A stretch of DNA of 64,000 nucleotides from Paenibacillus_E oryzisoli_A (GCF_050467285.1 NZ_JBCMUN010000004.1:124001-188000), one strand, 5' to 3'. Shown: positions 26,199-34,849, counted from the first letter of the stretch. Translations and numbers: made by a program. The notes: generated from the letters alone by a model not told the origin.

Positions 26199-26813
26199 CT
26201 ATTCGGATTGAATTTGCTTCTCGGATACGACGGCGTAGTCGCTGCTTCCGCTCTGCATTTCAAAGCTGACCACATAGGTGCCATACTCATCGAAAGATAC
26301 GCCATAAAGCGGCACTTTTAACCAAAACGACTCCTTGGATTCGGTAATGGATTTCTCGACCGGCGTGATAACGCTTTTGCCGCTTGGGGAAATCACGGAA
26401 ACTCTGACCGAGTTAATGCTCGTTTTCAAATTATCCACTTGCGCAAAGACGATAAAGTCCGCGGACTTGCCCCGCTCCACAACACCAAACGGCACAATGG
26501 CCGAATCTTTCTTCACTTCCGTTGTAAAGAACATATGCACATTCGGTTTATACAAATAAGCGGTTTTGCTGGCATCATCCCAAGTGACGAGACCTTGCAG
26601 CGAATTCGTCACCGCGCGCAGCGGAAGAACGGTCTTCCCGTCAATGATGAGCGGCGGGACGTCCGAATCGGCAAACTCTTTGGTATTCCCGTTCACAACA
26701 AGACGGGCAATACTGTATCCTTTATACTCCCCCCAAATCGATGAGCCTACCACTACGGCTGTACTCAATGTAAACAACACAACCATCAACGCAAAAATCC
26801 GTTGAACTTTCAT
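26199..26813 (-). CDS. Secreted stalk-domain protein
   Basis: The 204-residue protein has a signal or anchor (residues 5-25) followed by a copper-amine-oxidase-like stalk domain: RLVVNGNTKEFADSDVPPLI, TVLPLRAVTNSL and VTWDDASKTAYLYKP. The C-terminal half has a beta-rich pattern of alternating hydrophobic residues. This kind of protein is common in the Paenibacillaceae; the function is unknown. The gene is monocistronic. Confidence 0.82.
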   Translation of the reverse strand: MKVQRIFALMVVLFTLSTAVVVGSSIWGEYKGYSIARLVVNGNTKEFADSDVPPLIIDGKTVLPLRAVTNSLQGLVTWDDASKTAYLYKPNVHMFFTTEVKKDSAIVPFGVVERGKSADFIVFAQVDNLKTSINSVRVSVISPSGKSVITPVEKSITESKESFWLKVPLYGVSFDEYGTYVVSFEMQSGSSDYAVVSEKQIQSE

Positions 26814-26892
26814 TCTCTAGCCCTCCAGCCTCGTTAGTCATCTGTCTGTCTGCATCTTTATACTCCGGCCAGGAGGAAGAGTTGCGTCAATT

Positions 26893-27777
26893 CTAAAATT
26901 TTGATAAAAAATTCAACAAACGCTTGACGTACGCTTCAGCATACAATCGGTAGCTCCCAACATGTCCCGCGCCGGTCGTCGTCCACAGCTCAAAATGCGC
27001 CGGATGACGGTCATACATCTGGACGCTGTTCGAGCTGGGAATGGCCGGGTCGTCATGGCTGTGAATGAATAGAACCGGCCTCGGGGCAATCCGGTCGACA
27101 GCCGTCAGGCCGTCCACAGCGTGCGGATTTATACCGACCAACCGGGGCAAAAACGTCAAGATCAGCGGGGTAAATGGGATCCGCGGCAGCCCTGACCACA
27201 CCGGCAAATTTTCCACTAAATAAGGATGAAGCTGGCTGAACGCGCTGTCGGTGATCACCCCAAGGACAGCTTCCTCCTCAGCTGCGGCCAGCAGTGAGGC
27301 GCTGCCGCCCATGGAAAAGCCAAGCAGCACGATGCGCGAAGCGATATGCGATTTCACCCAATCAATCGCGCCGAGCACGTCCTGCTGTTCCAGATAGCCG
27401 ATGGTGGTCGTCGTTCCTTCCGACAGCCCGGAGTTGCGAAAATCAAACATAAGCACATGATAGCCGGCCTCCACCAGCTGTTGCGTAAGCGATAGCGCAG
27501 GCAGCCCCATCTCCAGCCGATTGCCGGCATAGCCGTGCGACATGATAATTGTCATGTCTTGCGGCTCATGTACAGCTTCAAAAAACCAGCCGTCGAGACT
27601 GACATCCCCCAATCGGCTTGGAAAGACGATCTGCCTAGGCGCGAGTCCGTAGTCGGCTGGCCCTTCTTCCAACGGCTTTCGTTTCGGATGCGTCAGCCGC
27701 CATCCCACGAAGATGGAAACGCCGACGATCAAAGCGATTACAACGATCACAATACTCCCTGCGATTAACCAAATCAT
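26893..27777 (-). CDS. Membrane-anchored alpha/beta hydrolase
   Basis: The product (about 294 residues) has an N-terminal membrane segment (about 5-27) and an alpha/beta-hydrolase domain with the oxyanion SHGYAGNR, the nucleophile Ser in GFSMGG, the Asp in HSHDDPAIP and the His in GAGHVGSY. It is similar to the YqkD-like family of Bacillus. The domain probably faces outside or sits at the membrane. ATG at 27777 lies 10 bases from AAAGGTG; earlier in-frame GTG at 27789 overlaps that site. The substrate is unknown. Confidence 0.88.
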   Translation of the reverse strand: MIWLIAGSIVIVVIALIVGVSIFVGWRLTHPKRKPLEEGPADYGLAPRQIVFPSRLGDVSLDGWFFEAVHEPQDMTIIMSHGYAGNRLEMGLPALSLTQQLVEAGYHVLMFDFRNSGLSEGTTTTIGYLEQQDVLGAIDWVKSHIASRIVLLGFSMGGSASLLAAAEEEAVLGVITDSAFSQLHPYLVENLPVWSGLPRIPFTPLILTFLPRLVGINPHAVDGLTAVDRIAPRPVLFIHSHDDPAIPSSNSVQMYDRHPAHFELWTTTGAGHVGSYRLYAEAYVKRLLNFLSKF

Positions 27778-27913
27778 GCAGATCAACACCTTTTAATGAA
27801 ATCAATTTGAATATCCCTTTTCACGGTCTCGTCAAGAATAAAGGTTGAAGTCTCCCAGCGCACATGCTACATTAGAAAAAGATGGATTTTTGTCGAAAAT
27901 CGGAGGCGGATTC

Positions 27914-28663
27914 ATGAGTTTGCACATTCAGATGTTGGGAACCGGCAGTGCGTTTGCTAAGAAACACTATAATAATAGTGCTTTGCTTCGCACGCAGGAC
28001 AAGCAGGTTATGATCGATTGCGGCTCATCGGTCCCACGCTCCCTGCATGAGCTTCAGATCCAGCCGGATCGGATCGATGGTATCCTGATTACCCATATCC
28101 ATGCAGACCACGTAGGCGGACTGGAAGAAATGGCTTTCCGTCTTCTCTACGAATTTAGCCGCAAACGCACCAAACTGTTTATAGCGGAGTCGCTGGCTGT
28201 TCCTCTTTGGGAGAACACGCTCAAGGGCGGATTGTACAGTCCTTCGGAAAACTTCCTTACCCTTGAAGATTACTTCGATGTCGTCCTGCTGCCTGAGCGT
28301 ACGCCCGTCGAATTGTTTCCGGGTTTAACCGTAGAGATCATTCAGACGGAGCATATCCAGCTGAAACCTAGCTATTCGCTTTTCATTAATGACCGTACCT
28401 TTTACAGTGCAGACATCCGGTTTAATCCCGAGCTGCTGTTTGGTGAAGTGATTCAACAACGAAATTGTCACACCATTTTCCATGATTGTCAATTAAGCGG
28501 TCAAGGCTTCGTACACACGACATTAGAAGAACTGTTGACACTGCCGGAAGAGGTCCAGCAGCGGATCTACTTGATGCATTACGACGATTCGATGCAGGAT
28601 TATATCGGTCGGACCGGCCAAATGACCTTTGCCCTGCAGCATCAAATCATCGACCTGACATAG
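27914..28663 (+). CDS. MBL-fold metallohydrolase
   Basis: The 250-residue protein has the metallo-beta-lactamase fold: MSLHIQMLGTGSAFAKK at the start, the metal motif THIHADHVGG (HxHxDH), a later His in TEHIQLK, the Asp in YSADIR and HDCQ. It resembles ribonuclease Z/phosphodiesterase-like proteins of the fold. GGAGG lies 7 bases before the ATG at 27914, which sets the start. It is monocistronic, ending with a terminator. Substrate unknown. Confidence 0.88.
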   Translation: MSLHIQMLGTGSAFAKKHYNNSALLRTQDKQVMIDCGSSVPRSLHELQIQPDRIDGILITHIHADHVGGLEEMAFRLLYEFSRKRTKLFIAESLAVPLWENTLKGGLYSPSENFLTLEDYFDVVLLPERTPVELFPGLTVEIIQTEHIQLKPSYSLFINDRTFYSADIRFNPELLFGEVIQQRNCHTIFHDCQLSGQGFVHTTLEELLTLPEEVQQRIYLMHYDDSMQDYIGRTGQMTFALQHQIIDLT

Positions 28664-28674
28664 TTTTTTTCGAC

Positions 28675-28712
28675 AAAAACCTTGGACTTTTGCGTCTAAA
28701 GGTTTTTTTTGT
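28675..28712 (+). terminator. Intrinsic terminator of the MBL gene
   Basis: AAAAACCTTGGAC pairs imperfectly with GTCTAAAGGTTTTT, followed by a T-run. Confidence 0.7.
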
Positions 28713-28828
28713 CCAATTCTGCTTAAGTTTACATTAAGTTTCCTGTCCGGAGAAGGGATTTTCTGATAAACAGAGAAATTGTCACACAAAAGTGTTTGCA
28801 CGGTGCCAATCTGCTAGGAGGTCGTTGT

Positions 28829-30442
28829 GTGGTTACGATGTGGATTTATTATGTCTATGCTTGCTTATATTCAGCTTTCGCCTTGTATCAAGACACTGCC
28901 GTCAGCATCCCGTTGATGTTGACCGGACTCATCCTTTGTTTATTGACGTATCGCTTGCAAAAAAGCCACCGTATCATCCCTTGGCTTCATCTGCTGAGCA
29001 TCTGTCTGCTGCATGCGGCAGGTCACTCTAATCTATGCTATCCACTCTACGTTTTAGCCCTCGCCCGTTTTTCATTCATCACGCCGGATAAAAAGAAGCT
29101 TTGGACCGGCACCTTTGTTTATGCCGCTGCTTATCTTCTGATCATGAATATCTTTGTTCATTCCGAAGCCAAGACATGGCTGTACGGACTGAACTGCTTG
29201 CTGGATTTCTCGGCCGTTGCACTGCTCTGCAATACGGCGAGCGCCCAGTTTCTAAAAAAAGAACGTCTGCACAGCGAGCCCCTGGTTATCGCTCAGAAGG
29301 ATTCGCTGACAGGTCTCTATAATTTTGAAGAAGCTCATCGACGGCTGGAGCAATTAATTCTAAATAAACAGTCGCTCGTTTTCATTCTTATCGATTGCAA
29401 CGATCTCAAGGCGATGAATACGTCCGGCGGCTTTCAGGCCGGTAACTTCATTCTCAAGCAAATGGCCGATTTGCTGCAAATCCTGTTCAAAGACGCGCAC
29501 TTCATCGCGCGATACGGTGGTGACGAATTCGCGGTCGTCATGCCGCTCGACCATATCACGCTGAAAAACGCCTCCATCCAGCTCAAGCTCGATTCCGAGC
29601 TGCCCAAGCTGACGGGCATCCAGAATACATACGGTATCGCGACATATCCAAGCGATGCGCAAACAAAAGATGATCTTATTTTACACGCCGAGCATAATCT
29701 ATTTATGAAGAAGCGCGACTCGCTGCTGAAGCAGGAAGAGCATATGCAGCGCTCTGAGAAGTTACGAGTCGTCGGGGAGCTTGCGTCAGGTATGGCGCAT
29801 GAAATCCGAAATCCCTTGACGACGGTCAGAGGCTTTCTACAATTGGCAAAAGCAAGCGGTTACAACATTGAAACGTGGTACAACCTGATTATGGATGAAG
29901 TGGACCGAATGAGTGATTTAACGGGGGAATTTCTGCAGTTTTCCAAGCCGCATCGTACTGATTTCCGCACGGATTCCTTGCATGATTGCATTCTCAAGGT
30001 CATCTCCCTCATGGAATCGGAGGCTACAAGCTCCGGCCATGTGATTCACTTTCAGGATATGGCGGCGGACGAAATATTCATGCTCATGGATCAGGACAAG
30101 ATGACGCAGCTCTTGCTGAACATTATCAAAAACGCATGCGAAGCGATGGAAACAAACGGTTGCATCCACATACAAGTAAGCCGCGATCCGAAGAACGCGA
30201 CTTTGATTATTGCCGATAATGGCCCTGGCATTCCGAGCGAATACCTGGAGCAGATTTTCCATCCGTTTTTCACGACGAAGGAGACGGGAACCGGTCTCGG
30301 GCTATCCATTTGCTATAAAATCGTGCAGGATCACCATGGGACCCTGGAAGTGGAGAGCGAGCTTGATAAAGGCACCCGCTTTATTCTGACCTTCCCTGTG
30401 GCCGATAGAGGAGATACGCTAAAAGACAATGCCGCAAGCTGA
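28829..30442 (+). CDS. Membrane GGDEF-histidine kinase fusion
   Basis: The product (about 537 residues) joins an N-terminal membrane part (several segments, residues about 5-150), a GGDEF domain (about 155-295, RYGGDEFAVV at 228-237) and a histidine kinase: HisKA with His324 in MAHEIRNPLTTVR, then HATPase with the N-box NIIKNACEAM, G1 DNGPGIP and G2 GTGLGLSICYKI. The GGDEF site itself is intact, but neighbouring family motifs differ: DxLTxLxN is followed by Phe instead of Arg, and GD is replaced by Gly-Asn. It may make cyclic-di-GMP, sense it, or act only as a scaffold. No response regulator is adjacent. The GTG at 28829 lies 6 bases after AGGAGGT and is preferred over the ATG at 28838. Confidence 0.9.
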   Translation: MVTMWIYYVYACLYSAFALYQDTAVSIPLMLTGLILCLLTYRLQKSHRIIPWLHLLSICLLHAAGHSNLCYPLYVLALARFSFITPDKKKLWTGTFVYAAAYLLIMNIFVHSEAKTWLYGLNCLLDFSAVALLCNTASAQFLKKERLHSEPLVIAQKDSLTGLYNFEEAHRRLEQLILNKQSLVFILIDCNDLKAMNTSGGFQAGNFILKQMADLLQILFKDAHFIARYGGDEFAVVMPLDHITLKNASIQLKLDSELPKLTGIQNTYGIATYPSDAQTKDDLILHAEHNLFMKKRDSLLKQEEHMQRSEKLRVVGELASGMAHEIRNPLTTVRGFLQLAKASGYNIETWYNLIMDEVDRMSDLTGEFLQFSKPHRTDFRTDSLHDCILKVISLMESEATSSGHVIHFQDMAADEIFMLMDQDKMTQLLLNIIKNACEAMETNGCIHIQVSRDPKNATLIIADNGPGIPSEYLEQIFHPFFTTKETGTGLGLSICYKIVQDHHGTLEVESELDKGTRFILTFPVADRGDTLKDNAAS

Positions 30443-30447
30443 TCCGG

Positions 30448-30885
30448 TTACAACACCTTTTTCATTCGCACGTGAAGGATGCCTGCGTCATAGAACGGCT
30501 CCTCGGAGATCACTTGGTAGCCAAGCTGCGCATAGAAGCCCTCTGCTTGACACTGCGCATCGAGAATGGATGAGGTGCAGCCGAGTTCCTTGGCTTGCTG
30601 CTCCATCGCCAGAATAAGCTGTTTGCCCAGCGAACGGCCGCGATACGCTTTCAATACGGCAACCCGCTGCAGTTTGGCCATGTGAGGCTGGTATTCGTAC
30701 CAGCGCGAGGCAGCTACCGGCTCCTGGCCATTTAGGATTAGAAAATGATGGCAGGCTTCCGGCGAAGCGTCCTTCTCATCCATTTCCAAATGCTCAGGTA
30801 CTTGCTGTTCCCGGACAAATACATCCATGCGGACGGCAAAGCATTGTTCTAGATGTTCTCGTGTTGTAACGCGAATCGTATCCAT
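30448..30885 (-). CDS. GNAT-family N-acetyltransferase
   Basis: The 145-residue acetyltransferase shows LQRVAVLKAYRGRSLGKQLI (motif A, acetyl-CoA binding) and FYAQLGYQVISEEPFYDAGI at the C-terminus, as in YjcF/ElaA-type proteins. Substrate unknown. It is convergent with the kinase gene, 5 bases beyond its stop. Confidence 0.88.
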   Translation of the reverse strand: MDTIRVTTREHLEQCFAVRMDVFVREQQVPEHLEMDEKDASPEACHHFLILNGQEPVAASRWYEYQPHMAKLQRVAVLKAYRGRSLGKQLILAMEQQAKELGCTSSILDAQCQAEGFYAQLGYQVISEEPFYDAGILHVRMKKVL

Positions 30886-30966
30886 GTGGTCAACTTCCTC
30901 TCTAAGATCGTTTATTGATCTTATCCCATTCCCGAACTGTTGTCCACAGGATCGCGAGTCATCTTT

Positions 30967-31425
30967 CTACTTCTTCTCCATCCAATAGCTGCATGCGCCA
31001 ATCGCAAGCCCAAACAACGAGCCTGCCAGCACTTCCCGCGGTAAATGACCGAGCCGCTCTTTCAGCGCTTTGCGCCTGCGAATATGATATATGCCGGGAT
31101 GGCGTTTCGACAGTTTTTCCACTTGCACATCGAGATCGTTGACCTCCACGGCAATCTCGCCAGCCGCTCTCCGAATGCCCATTGCATCGTACATGACCAC
31201 GGCTCCAAAAATTGCACTCATCGCAAAATCGGAAGCCGCAAATCCTTTTTTGAGTCCGATATAAGATGCGAGTGCCGATACGCCGGCGGAATGCGAGCTT
31301 GGCATTCCGCCAGTTTGCACTGCTTGGCTAATATCCCACTTGCGGAATTGCAGGTAATGGATGGGAATTTTCAATAACTGAGCCGCGCCAATTCCCACTA
31401 AAGCCGTTGTTAACGCTCGATTCAT
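30967..31425 (-). CDS. yuiD: YuiD/DUF212 divergent PAP2 family membrane protein
   Basis: The product (about 152 residues) has several membrane segments and the divergent PAP2 motifs GGMPSSHSAGVSALAS and REVLAGSLFGLAIG. This family is related to lipid phosphatases; whether it is a phosphatase is not established. ATG at 31425 has GAGGTGA immediately upstream; the earlier in-frame start at 31476 lacks one. It is divergent from the CBS gene. Confidence 0.88.
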   Translation of the reverse strand: MNRALTTALVGIGAAQLLKIPIHYLQFRKWDISQAVQTGGMPSSHSAGVSALASYIGLKKGFAASDFAMSAIFGAVVMYDAMGIRRAAGEIAVEVNDLDVQVEKLSKRHPGIYHIRRRKALKERLGHLPREVLAGSLFGLAIGACSYWMEKK

Positions 31426-31524
31426 CGCGATCACCTCACTTCTATCATCCATCACAGATTTAGATTCTATACGCAAAGTCTGCTATACTAAACGTACGAT
31501 TCTCAGCTTTAGGAGTGTGCACTC

Positions 31525-31956
31525 ATGAATATTGCTTTTTTTCTTTTACCCAAATCCGAAGTCATCACCGCCACGCCTCAGGCGACGCTGCGGCAAACGC
31601 TTGAACGTATGGAGTTTCATCGTTATACGGCAGTACCGATCATTTCTGATGACGGCCATTATATGGGAACGATTACAGAAGGCGATCTGCTCTGGTTTCT
31701 GAAAAACTCGGAGACGGTCAGCTTCGATAACGCCCATCGTCACGTGCTGTCGGAAGTCCCGCTTCGCGTTAATAACAAGCCTGTCCACATTCACGCCGAA
31801 ATGGTCGATCTTATCGATCTTGCCAAAGTTCAAAACTTTGTGCCGGTCGTGGACGATTCCGATAAGTTCATTGGGATTGTACGAAGAAGCGAGATCATTG
31901 AGTATTGTGCCAAACAGCTCAACTTTAAAGCGGCTCCCGTCTCTCATGAACGGTAA
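31525..31956 (+). CDS. CBS-domain protein
   Basis: The 143-residue protein has two CBS domains: HRYTAVPIISDDGHYMGTITEGDL (residues about 34-57) and FVPVVDDSDKFIGIVRRSEII. Such paired domains bind adenine nucleotides, and Bacillus relatives (YkuL/DarB) bind cyclic-di-AMP; whether this one does is unknown. AGGAG lies 9 bases before the ATG. It is monocistronic with a terminator. Confidence 0.88.
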   Translation: MNIAFFLLPKSEVITATPQATLRQTLERMEFHRYTAVPIISDDGHYMGTITEGDLLWFLKNSETVSFDNAHRHVLSEVPLRVNNKPVHIHAEMVDLIDLAKVQNFVPVVDDSDKFIGIVRRSEIIEYCAKQLNFKAAPVSHER

Positions 31957-31986
31957 CTCCCATCCGCCATCATTTTCATATTCAAG

Positions 31987-32022
31987 CAAAAAAGACAAGT
32001 GCAGACGCCTTGTCTTTTTATT
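31987..32022. terminator. Bidirectional intrinsic terminator
   Basis: AAAAAGACAAG and CTTGTCTTTTT form a perfect 11-bp stem with T-runs at both ends between the convergent CBS and Gln/Gly-rich genes. Confidence 0.9.
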
Positions 32023-32035
32023 ATGCCGAAACATT

Positions 32036-32731
32036 CTATTGCAATTGACCGCTCGATGCCGCTTTGGAAGAGACAAACTCGCTGGCCCAATCTACCATGC
32101 CGTTCATGAGGGTCAGAATAAGGTTAACGGCATCCTTCTCCGTCAGACTACCGTTCGATTGGCTGCTGACATATTGTGAAGTCTTTATTTCGAGCTGCAG
32201 AACAAGCTCTTTGATTTTCAGCAATTCATTTGCAAGATCCGATACTTTCGTCATGCTTTGGCCTTGGCTCTGTCCATTAGAATTGGCTTGACCCGATTGG
32301 CTCTGATTGTAGGCATTATTGCTGCCGCCGCTTTGATTCGCGCCTTGCTGTTGATCCTGCTGCTGCCCAATCGAGCGGAATTGATTTTGTTGATCCTGCT
32401 GATTGCTGAAACCTTGACCGCCCTGGCCATTTGCATTTCGGTCTGCGTCGGATGAGCCACCGCCATTGCCGCCTCCGCTTCCGCCTGATGAATACGATTG
32501 GCTCTGCCCGTAATCGTTTTGTCTTTGACCCGGGTTCTGCCCCGGACCTTGGGCTTGAACTTGGCTTTGGGCTTGATTTTGACCTGAGCCTTGCCCTTGT
32601 CCTTGCCCTTCTGAACCTCCTTGACCGCCTGACAGCAGCATGCGTTTCACCTGCTCCAATTCAATTAACACCAGATCATTCTGTTTGGTTAGCTCGTCCA
32701 TTTGAAGTTTGAGATCCTGTGTTTTTATCAT
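32036..32731 (-). CDS. Low-complexity Gln/Gly/Asn/Ser-rich protein
   Basis: The 231-residue protein has a short coiled-coil-like N-terminus (residues 1-33, LKLQMDELTKQNDLVLIELEQ), then about 115 residues almost wholly of Gln, Gly, Ser and Asn (about 34-160), then a helical C-terminus (about 162-231, VSDLANELLKIKELVLQLEIK). The middle is predicted disordered, with prion-like composition. It has no signal peptide. It begins 23 bases after sodC and is probably transcribed with it. It could be a spore-coat, matrix or scaffolding protein; none is shown. Confidence 0.8.
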   Translation of the reverse strand: MIKTQDLKLQMDELTKQNDLVLIELEQVKRMLLSGGQGGSEGQGQGQGSGQNQAQSQVQAQGPGQNPGQRQNDYGQSQSYSSGGSGGGNGGGSSDADRNANGQGGQGFSNQQDQQNQFRSIGQQQDQQQGANQSGGSNNAYNQSQSGQANSNGQSQGQSMTKVSDLANELLKIKELVLQLEIKTSQYVSSQSNGSLTEKDAVNLILTLMNGMVDWASEFVSSKAASSGQLQ

Positions 32732-32754
32732 GAGACTTTATACCGCTCCTTCCC

Positions 32755-33306
32755 TTACTTCACAACACCGCATGCAATGCGGCTGCCGGAGTTGCCAGAT
32801 GGATCTGTCTTCAGGTCGTCCGGTTTCTCATGAATAACGATGCTGGTGCCCCCCGCCTTAAGCAGAGAGTTCGAAGCGCCAGGGGTTAGACTGACAGCCT
32901 GACTTACCGCTTTAAACACGCCTTTACCCTGGCTGTCCACCTCCAAATTCGGCAGATCGCCGGCATGAACGCCTTTCGGATTGAGGAAGCCATGCTCCTT
33001 CATTGTAGGGTTGAAGTGACTGCCAGCCGATTCAAATTTAGGAGCGGTACAAACGCCTTTCTCATGAATATGCAGACCATGTTCGCCTGGAGGAAGACCG
33101 CTGACCTCCAATTGAACCAGCACGCCCTCCGGTGCTGCCGATAGCTGTGCACTGCCTACATTTTGCCCGTTTGCGCCGATTAACTTGACTTGAATGGGCG
33201 TTGGCGCGGCCGGCGCCTCGACACCGGAAACCGATTGAACTTGATTGCAGCCAGCCAGCATCATTACGCCAATACCAGCTGTCATTAGAAGCGAAGCTCT
33301 ATTCAT
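32755..33306 (-). CDS. sodC: Cu,Zn superoxide dismutase lipoprotein
   Basis: The 183-residue protein has a lipobox LAGC (Cys20) and a complete Cu,Zn-SOD domain. Copper ligands His79, His81, His97 and His159 and zinc ligands His97, His105, His114 and Asp117 are all present, as is the Cys86-Cys179 pair. From memory, the Bacillus subtilis relative YojM lacks copper ligands, so this member is likely to be active. It would act on the outer membrane face. ATG at 33306 lies 9 bases from GGGAGGA. Confidence 0.93.
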   Translation of the reverse strand: MNRASLLMTAGIGVMMLAGCNQVQSVSGVEAPAAPTPIQVKLIGANGQNVGSAQLSAAPEGVLVQLEVSGLPPGEHGLHIHEKGVCTAPKFESAGSHFNPTMKEHGFLNPKGVHAGDLPNLEVDSQGKGVFKAVSQAVSLTPGASNSLLKAGGTSIVIHEKPDDLKTDPSGNSGSRIACGVVK

Positions 33307-33418
33307 TGTGTATGTCCTCCCGAGACTGAACTTTGACAAAATCTACCCTTAGGATGCTCAACTGCTCGGGAAGGTAATCGCAAGTTGCGTCGAAAATTTC
33401 AATTTTTCTTATATTTTC

Positions 33419-33745
33419 TTATAAAATGGTCATCAGCTTCGCAATAATCTGCAAATTTTCCAGTTTCCTTTTATAGAAATGAAACTCCACCTTTGTATGC
33501 TCGACCAGCTCTTCCTTACGCAATACCTGGGCCTGTAGCTCCTTCGTATGCGGCCACATCTCCGCTTGCCGCTGAAGCTCGTTTTTGCCCGTAACCATAC
33601 CTTCGCCAATCACCTCGCACTCCTTCGAGAGCAAGGCATGCTTGGCCCAGTTCAGCTCAGAAATCGCATCCGTGTAGATCGCTTCCGCCTGCTTGAGCAG
33701 TTCTGGAACAAGCTGCAATTCCAAAATCACATCCGACCGTTTCAT
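33419..33745 (-). CDS. Small helical protein of unknown function
   Basis: The 108-residue product is charged and mostly helical (LKQAEAIYTDAISELNWAKH and a long C-terminal helix). I recognise no family, signal peptide or motif. ATG at 33745 lies 7 bases after GGGAGGGG, so this start is preferred over the upstream one at 33760. It precedes sodC on the same strand with a gap of about 110 bases and may share a transcript with it. Confidence 0.7.
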   Translation of the reverse strand: MKRSDVILELQLVPELLKQAEAIYTDAISELNWAKHALLSKECEVIGEGMVTGKNELQRQAEMWPHTKELQAQVLRKEELVEHTKVEFHFYKRKLENLQIIAKLMTIL

Positions 33746-33902
33746 TCGGACCCCTCCCATCCCCTTGACAACTTCAAGAAAATTTGCTGTCTTGCCTCAT
33801 CTATATTCATCGAATAGAAAAACATGCATTGGGGTGAAAATAGACATCGTTCGACAACAACATTAAGATCTCATCAAATTTCGAATGAAAGGGCTTGCCC
33901 CA

Positions 33903-33931
33903 TTGAAAGCGTTACCAAACCATTTTATAAT
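33903..33931 (+). promoter_or_regulatory. Strong promoter of the acidic microprotein gene
   Basis: TTGAAA (33903-33908) and TATAAT (33926-33931) are exactly 17 bases apart, about 30 bases before the start codon. Confidence 0.85.
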
Positions 33932-33962
33932 TGAGCTTATATAGGGCTAGGAGGTGAAGCGC

Positions 33963-34037
33963 ATGTTGCTGGACGAAGTAATCGTATATCAGAACGAAGA
34001 AGAAGGTACGGAAGATAACGGTGAAGAAGAAAACTAG
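33963..34037 (+). CDS. 24-residue acidic microprotein
   Basis: A short frame with ATG behind AGGAGGTG (33949-33956, spacing 6) encodes a peptide starting MLLDEVIVYQNEEE, with ten Asp/Glu residues and no Lys, Arg or His among 24. It has its own near-consensus promoter, a short 5' leader and an intrinsic terminator within 70 bases of the stop. No signal peptide or membrane segment is visible. It could be a regulator or toxin-antitoxin-like peptide; I cannot tell. Its layout as a single-gene unit argues against chance. Confidence 0.75.
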   Translation: MLLDEVIVYQNEEEGTEDNGEEEN

Positions 34038-34077
34038 CATGCCAGACAGCGCCATCGCCTAATAAGACAACAACGTA

Positions 34078-34107
34078 AGCCCGCGGACCTGAATCTGCGG
34101 GCTTTTA
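34078..34107 (+). terminator. Terminator of the microprotein gene
   Basis: AGCCCGCGGA pairs with TCTGCGGGCT (one mismatch) and is followed by TTTT. Confidence 0.85.
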
Positions 34108-34196
34108 CATGTTCAAAAAATTTTTAGTAAGTCATGCATAAATAATCTGAACATTCAAATAATACTGGTGTACCATAAAAAAGGAGATGATTTTGA

Positions 34197-34406
34197 ATGG
34201 CTAGATCAAACACTTTAGTCGTACAACAAGCAAAAGCAGCACTGGATCAACTGAAGTACGAAGTCGCTCAAGAACTAGGTGTCCCTCTCTCCCCTTCTGG
34301 TTACAACGGTAATTTGGCAACACGTGATGCCGGTTCCATCGGCGGCAACATCACAAAAAGATTAGTGCAAATCGCCGAGCAATCCCTTGGCGGCTACAAA
34401 CGCTAA
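34197..34406 (+). CDS. Alpha/beta-type small acid-soluble spore protein
   Basis: The 69-residue SASP coats and protects spore DNA. Both family signatures are visible: LDQLKYEVAQELGVPL (the germination protease cleavage region) and GSIGGNITKRLVQIAEQSLG. GGAGATGA lies before the ATG. A TGCATA at 34135-34140 fits a sigma-G -35 element, but I could not find a convincing -10, so forespore control is inferred mainly from the family. This gene is the best evidence that the organism sporulates. Confidence 0.96.
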   Translation: MARSNTLVVQQAKAALDQLKYEVAQELGVPLSPSGYNGNLATRDAGSIGGNITKRLVQIAEQSLGGYKR

Positions 34407-34429
34407 TCCTTTGATGTAGGCGCAAGCTC

Positions 34430-34474
34430 AAAAGACTGAATCACTCGATCCTCCTTAGAGTGAATCAGTCTTTT
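34430..34474. terminator. Bidirectional terminator
   Basis: A perfect 17-bp stem (AAAAGACTGAATCACTC with its complement) with flanking T-runs. Confidence 0.93.
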
Positions 34475-34521
34475 CCATTTTGTATGGATGAAAAAAGGAC
34501 CTCGTACAAGGCCCTTGTCCC

Positions 34522-34716
34522 CTACTTCTTTTTGACTTCTTCCACAAAAACGTCACTGGCATCCCGCGTAGAACCCATTTCGAGAATCGAATACTTTTTA
34601 TCCCCGATCATAATCACATCTTCGACTTCCGGCAGCGGCTCGCTTAAGTAGACCGTCCCCAAATACATATTGCTGCTTTTCAAGCGCAAATTCCATCGAT
34701 GCTGTTGTTTCGTCAT
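34522..34716 (-). CDS. Small conserved-looking protein of unknown function
   Basis: The 64-residue protein starts MTKQQHRWNLRLKSSNMYLG and has a compact beta-strand pattern (VEDVIMIGDKKYSIL) with a charged Lys tail. I recognise no family. ATG at 34716 lies 10 bases after GGAGG. It is convergent with the SASP gene, separated by a terminator. Confidence 0.6.
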   Translation of the reverse strand: MTKQQHRWNLRLKSSNMYLGTVYLSEPLPEVEDVIMIGDKKYSILEMGSTRDASDVFVEEVKKK

Positions 34717-34849
34717 TTCCTCTGTTCCTCCCAAACTCTAATGACATCAAGTTACCACAAATTGAGATAAGATGAAAGTCCTATAGGCATTGTTAGGCAA
34801 ATATGATACATTAACGTCAATGCTACCACAGAAGGATTGATGAAGAATC

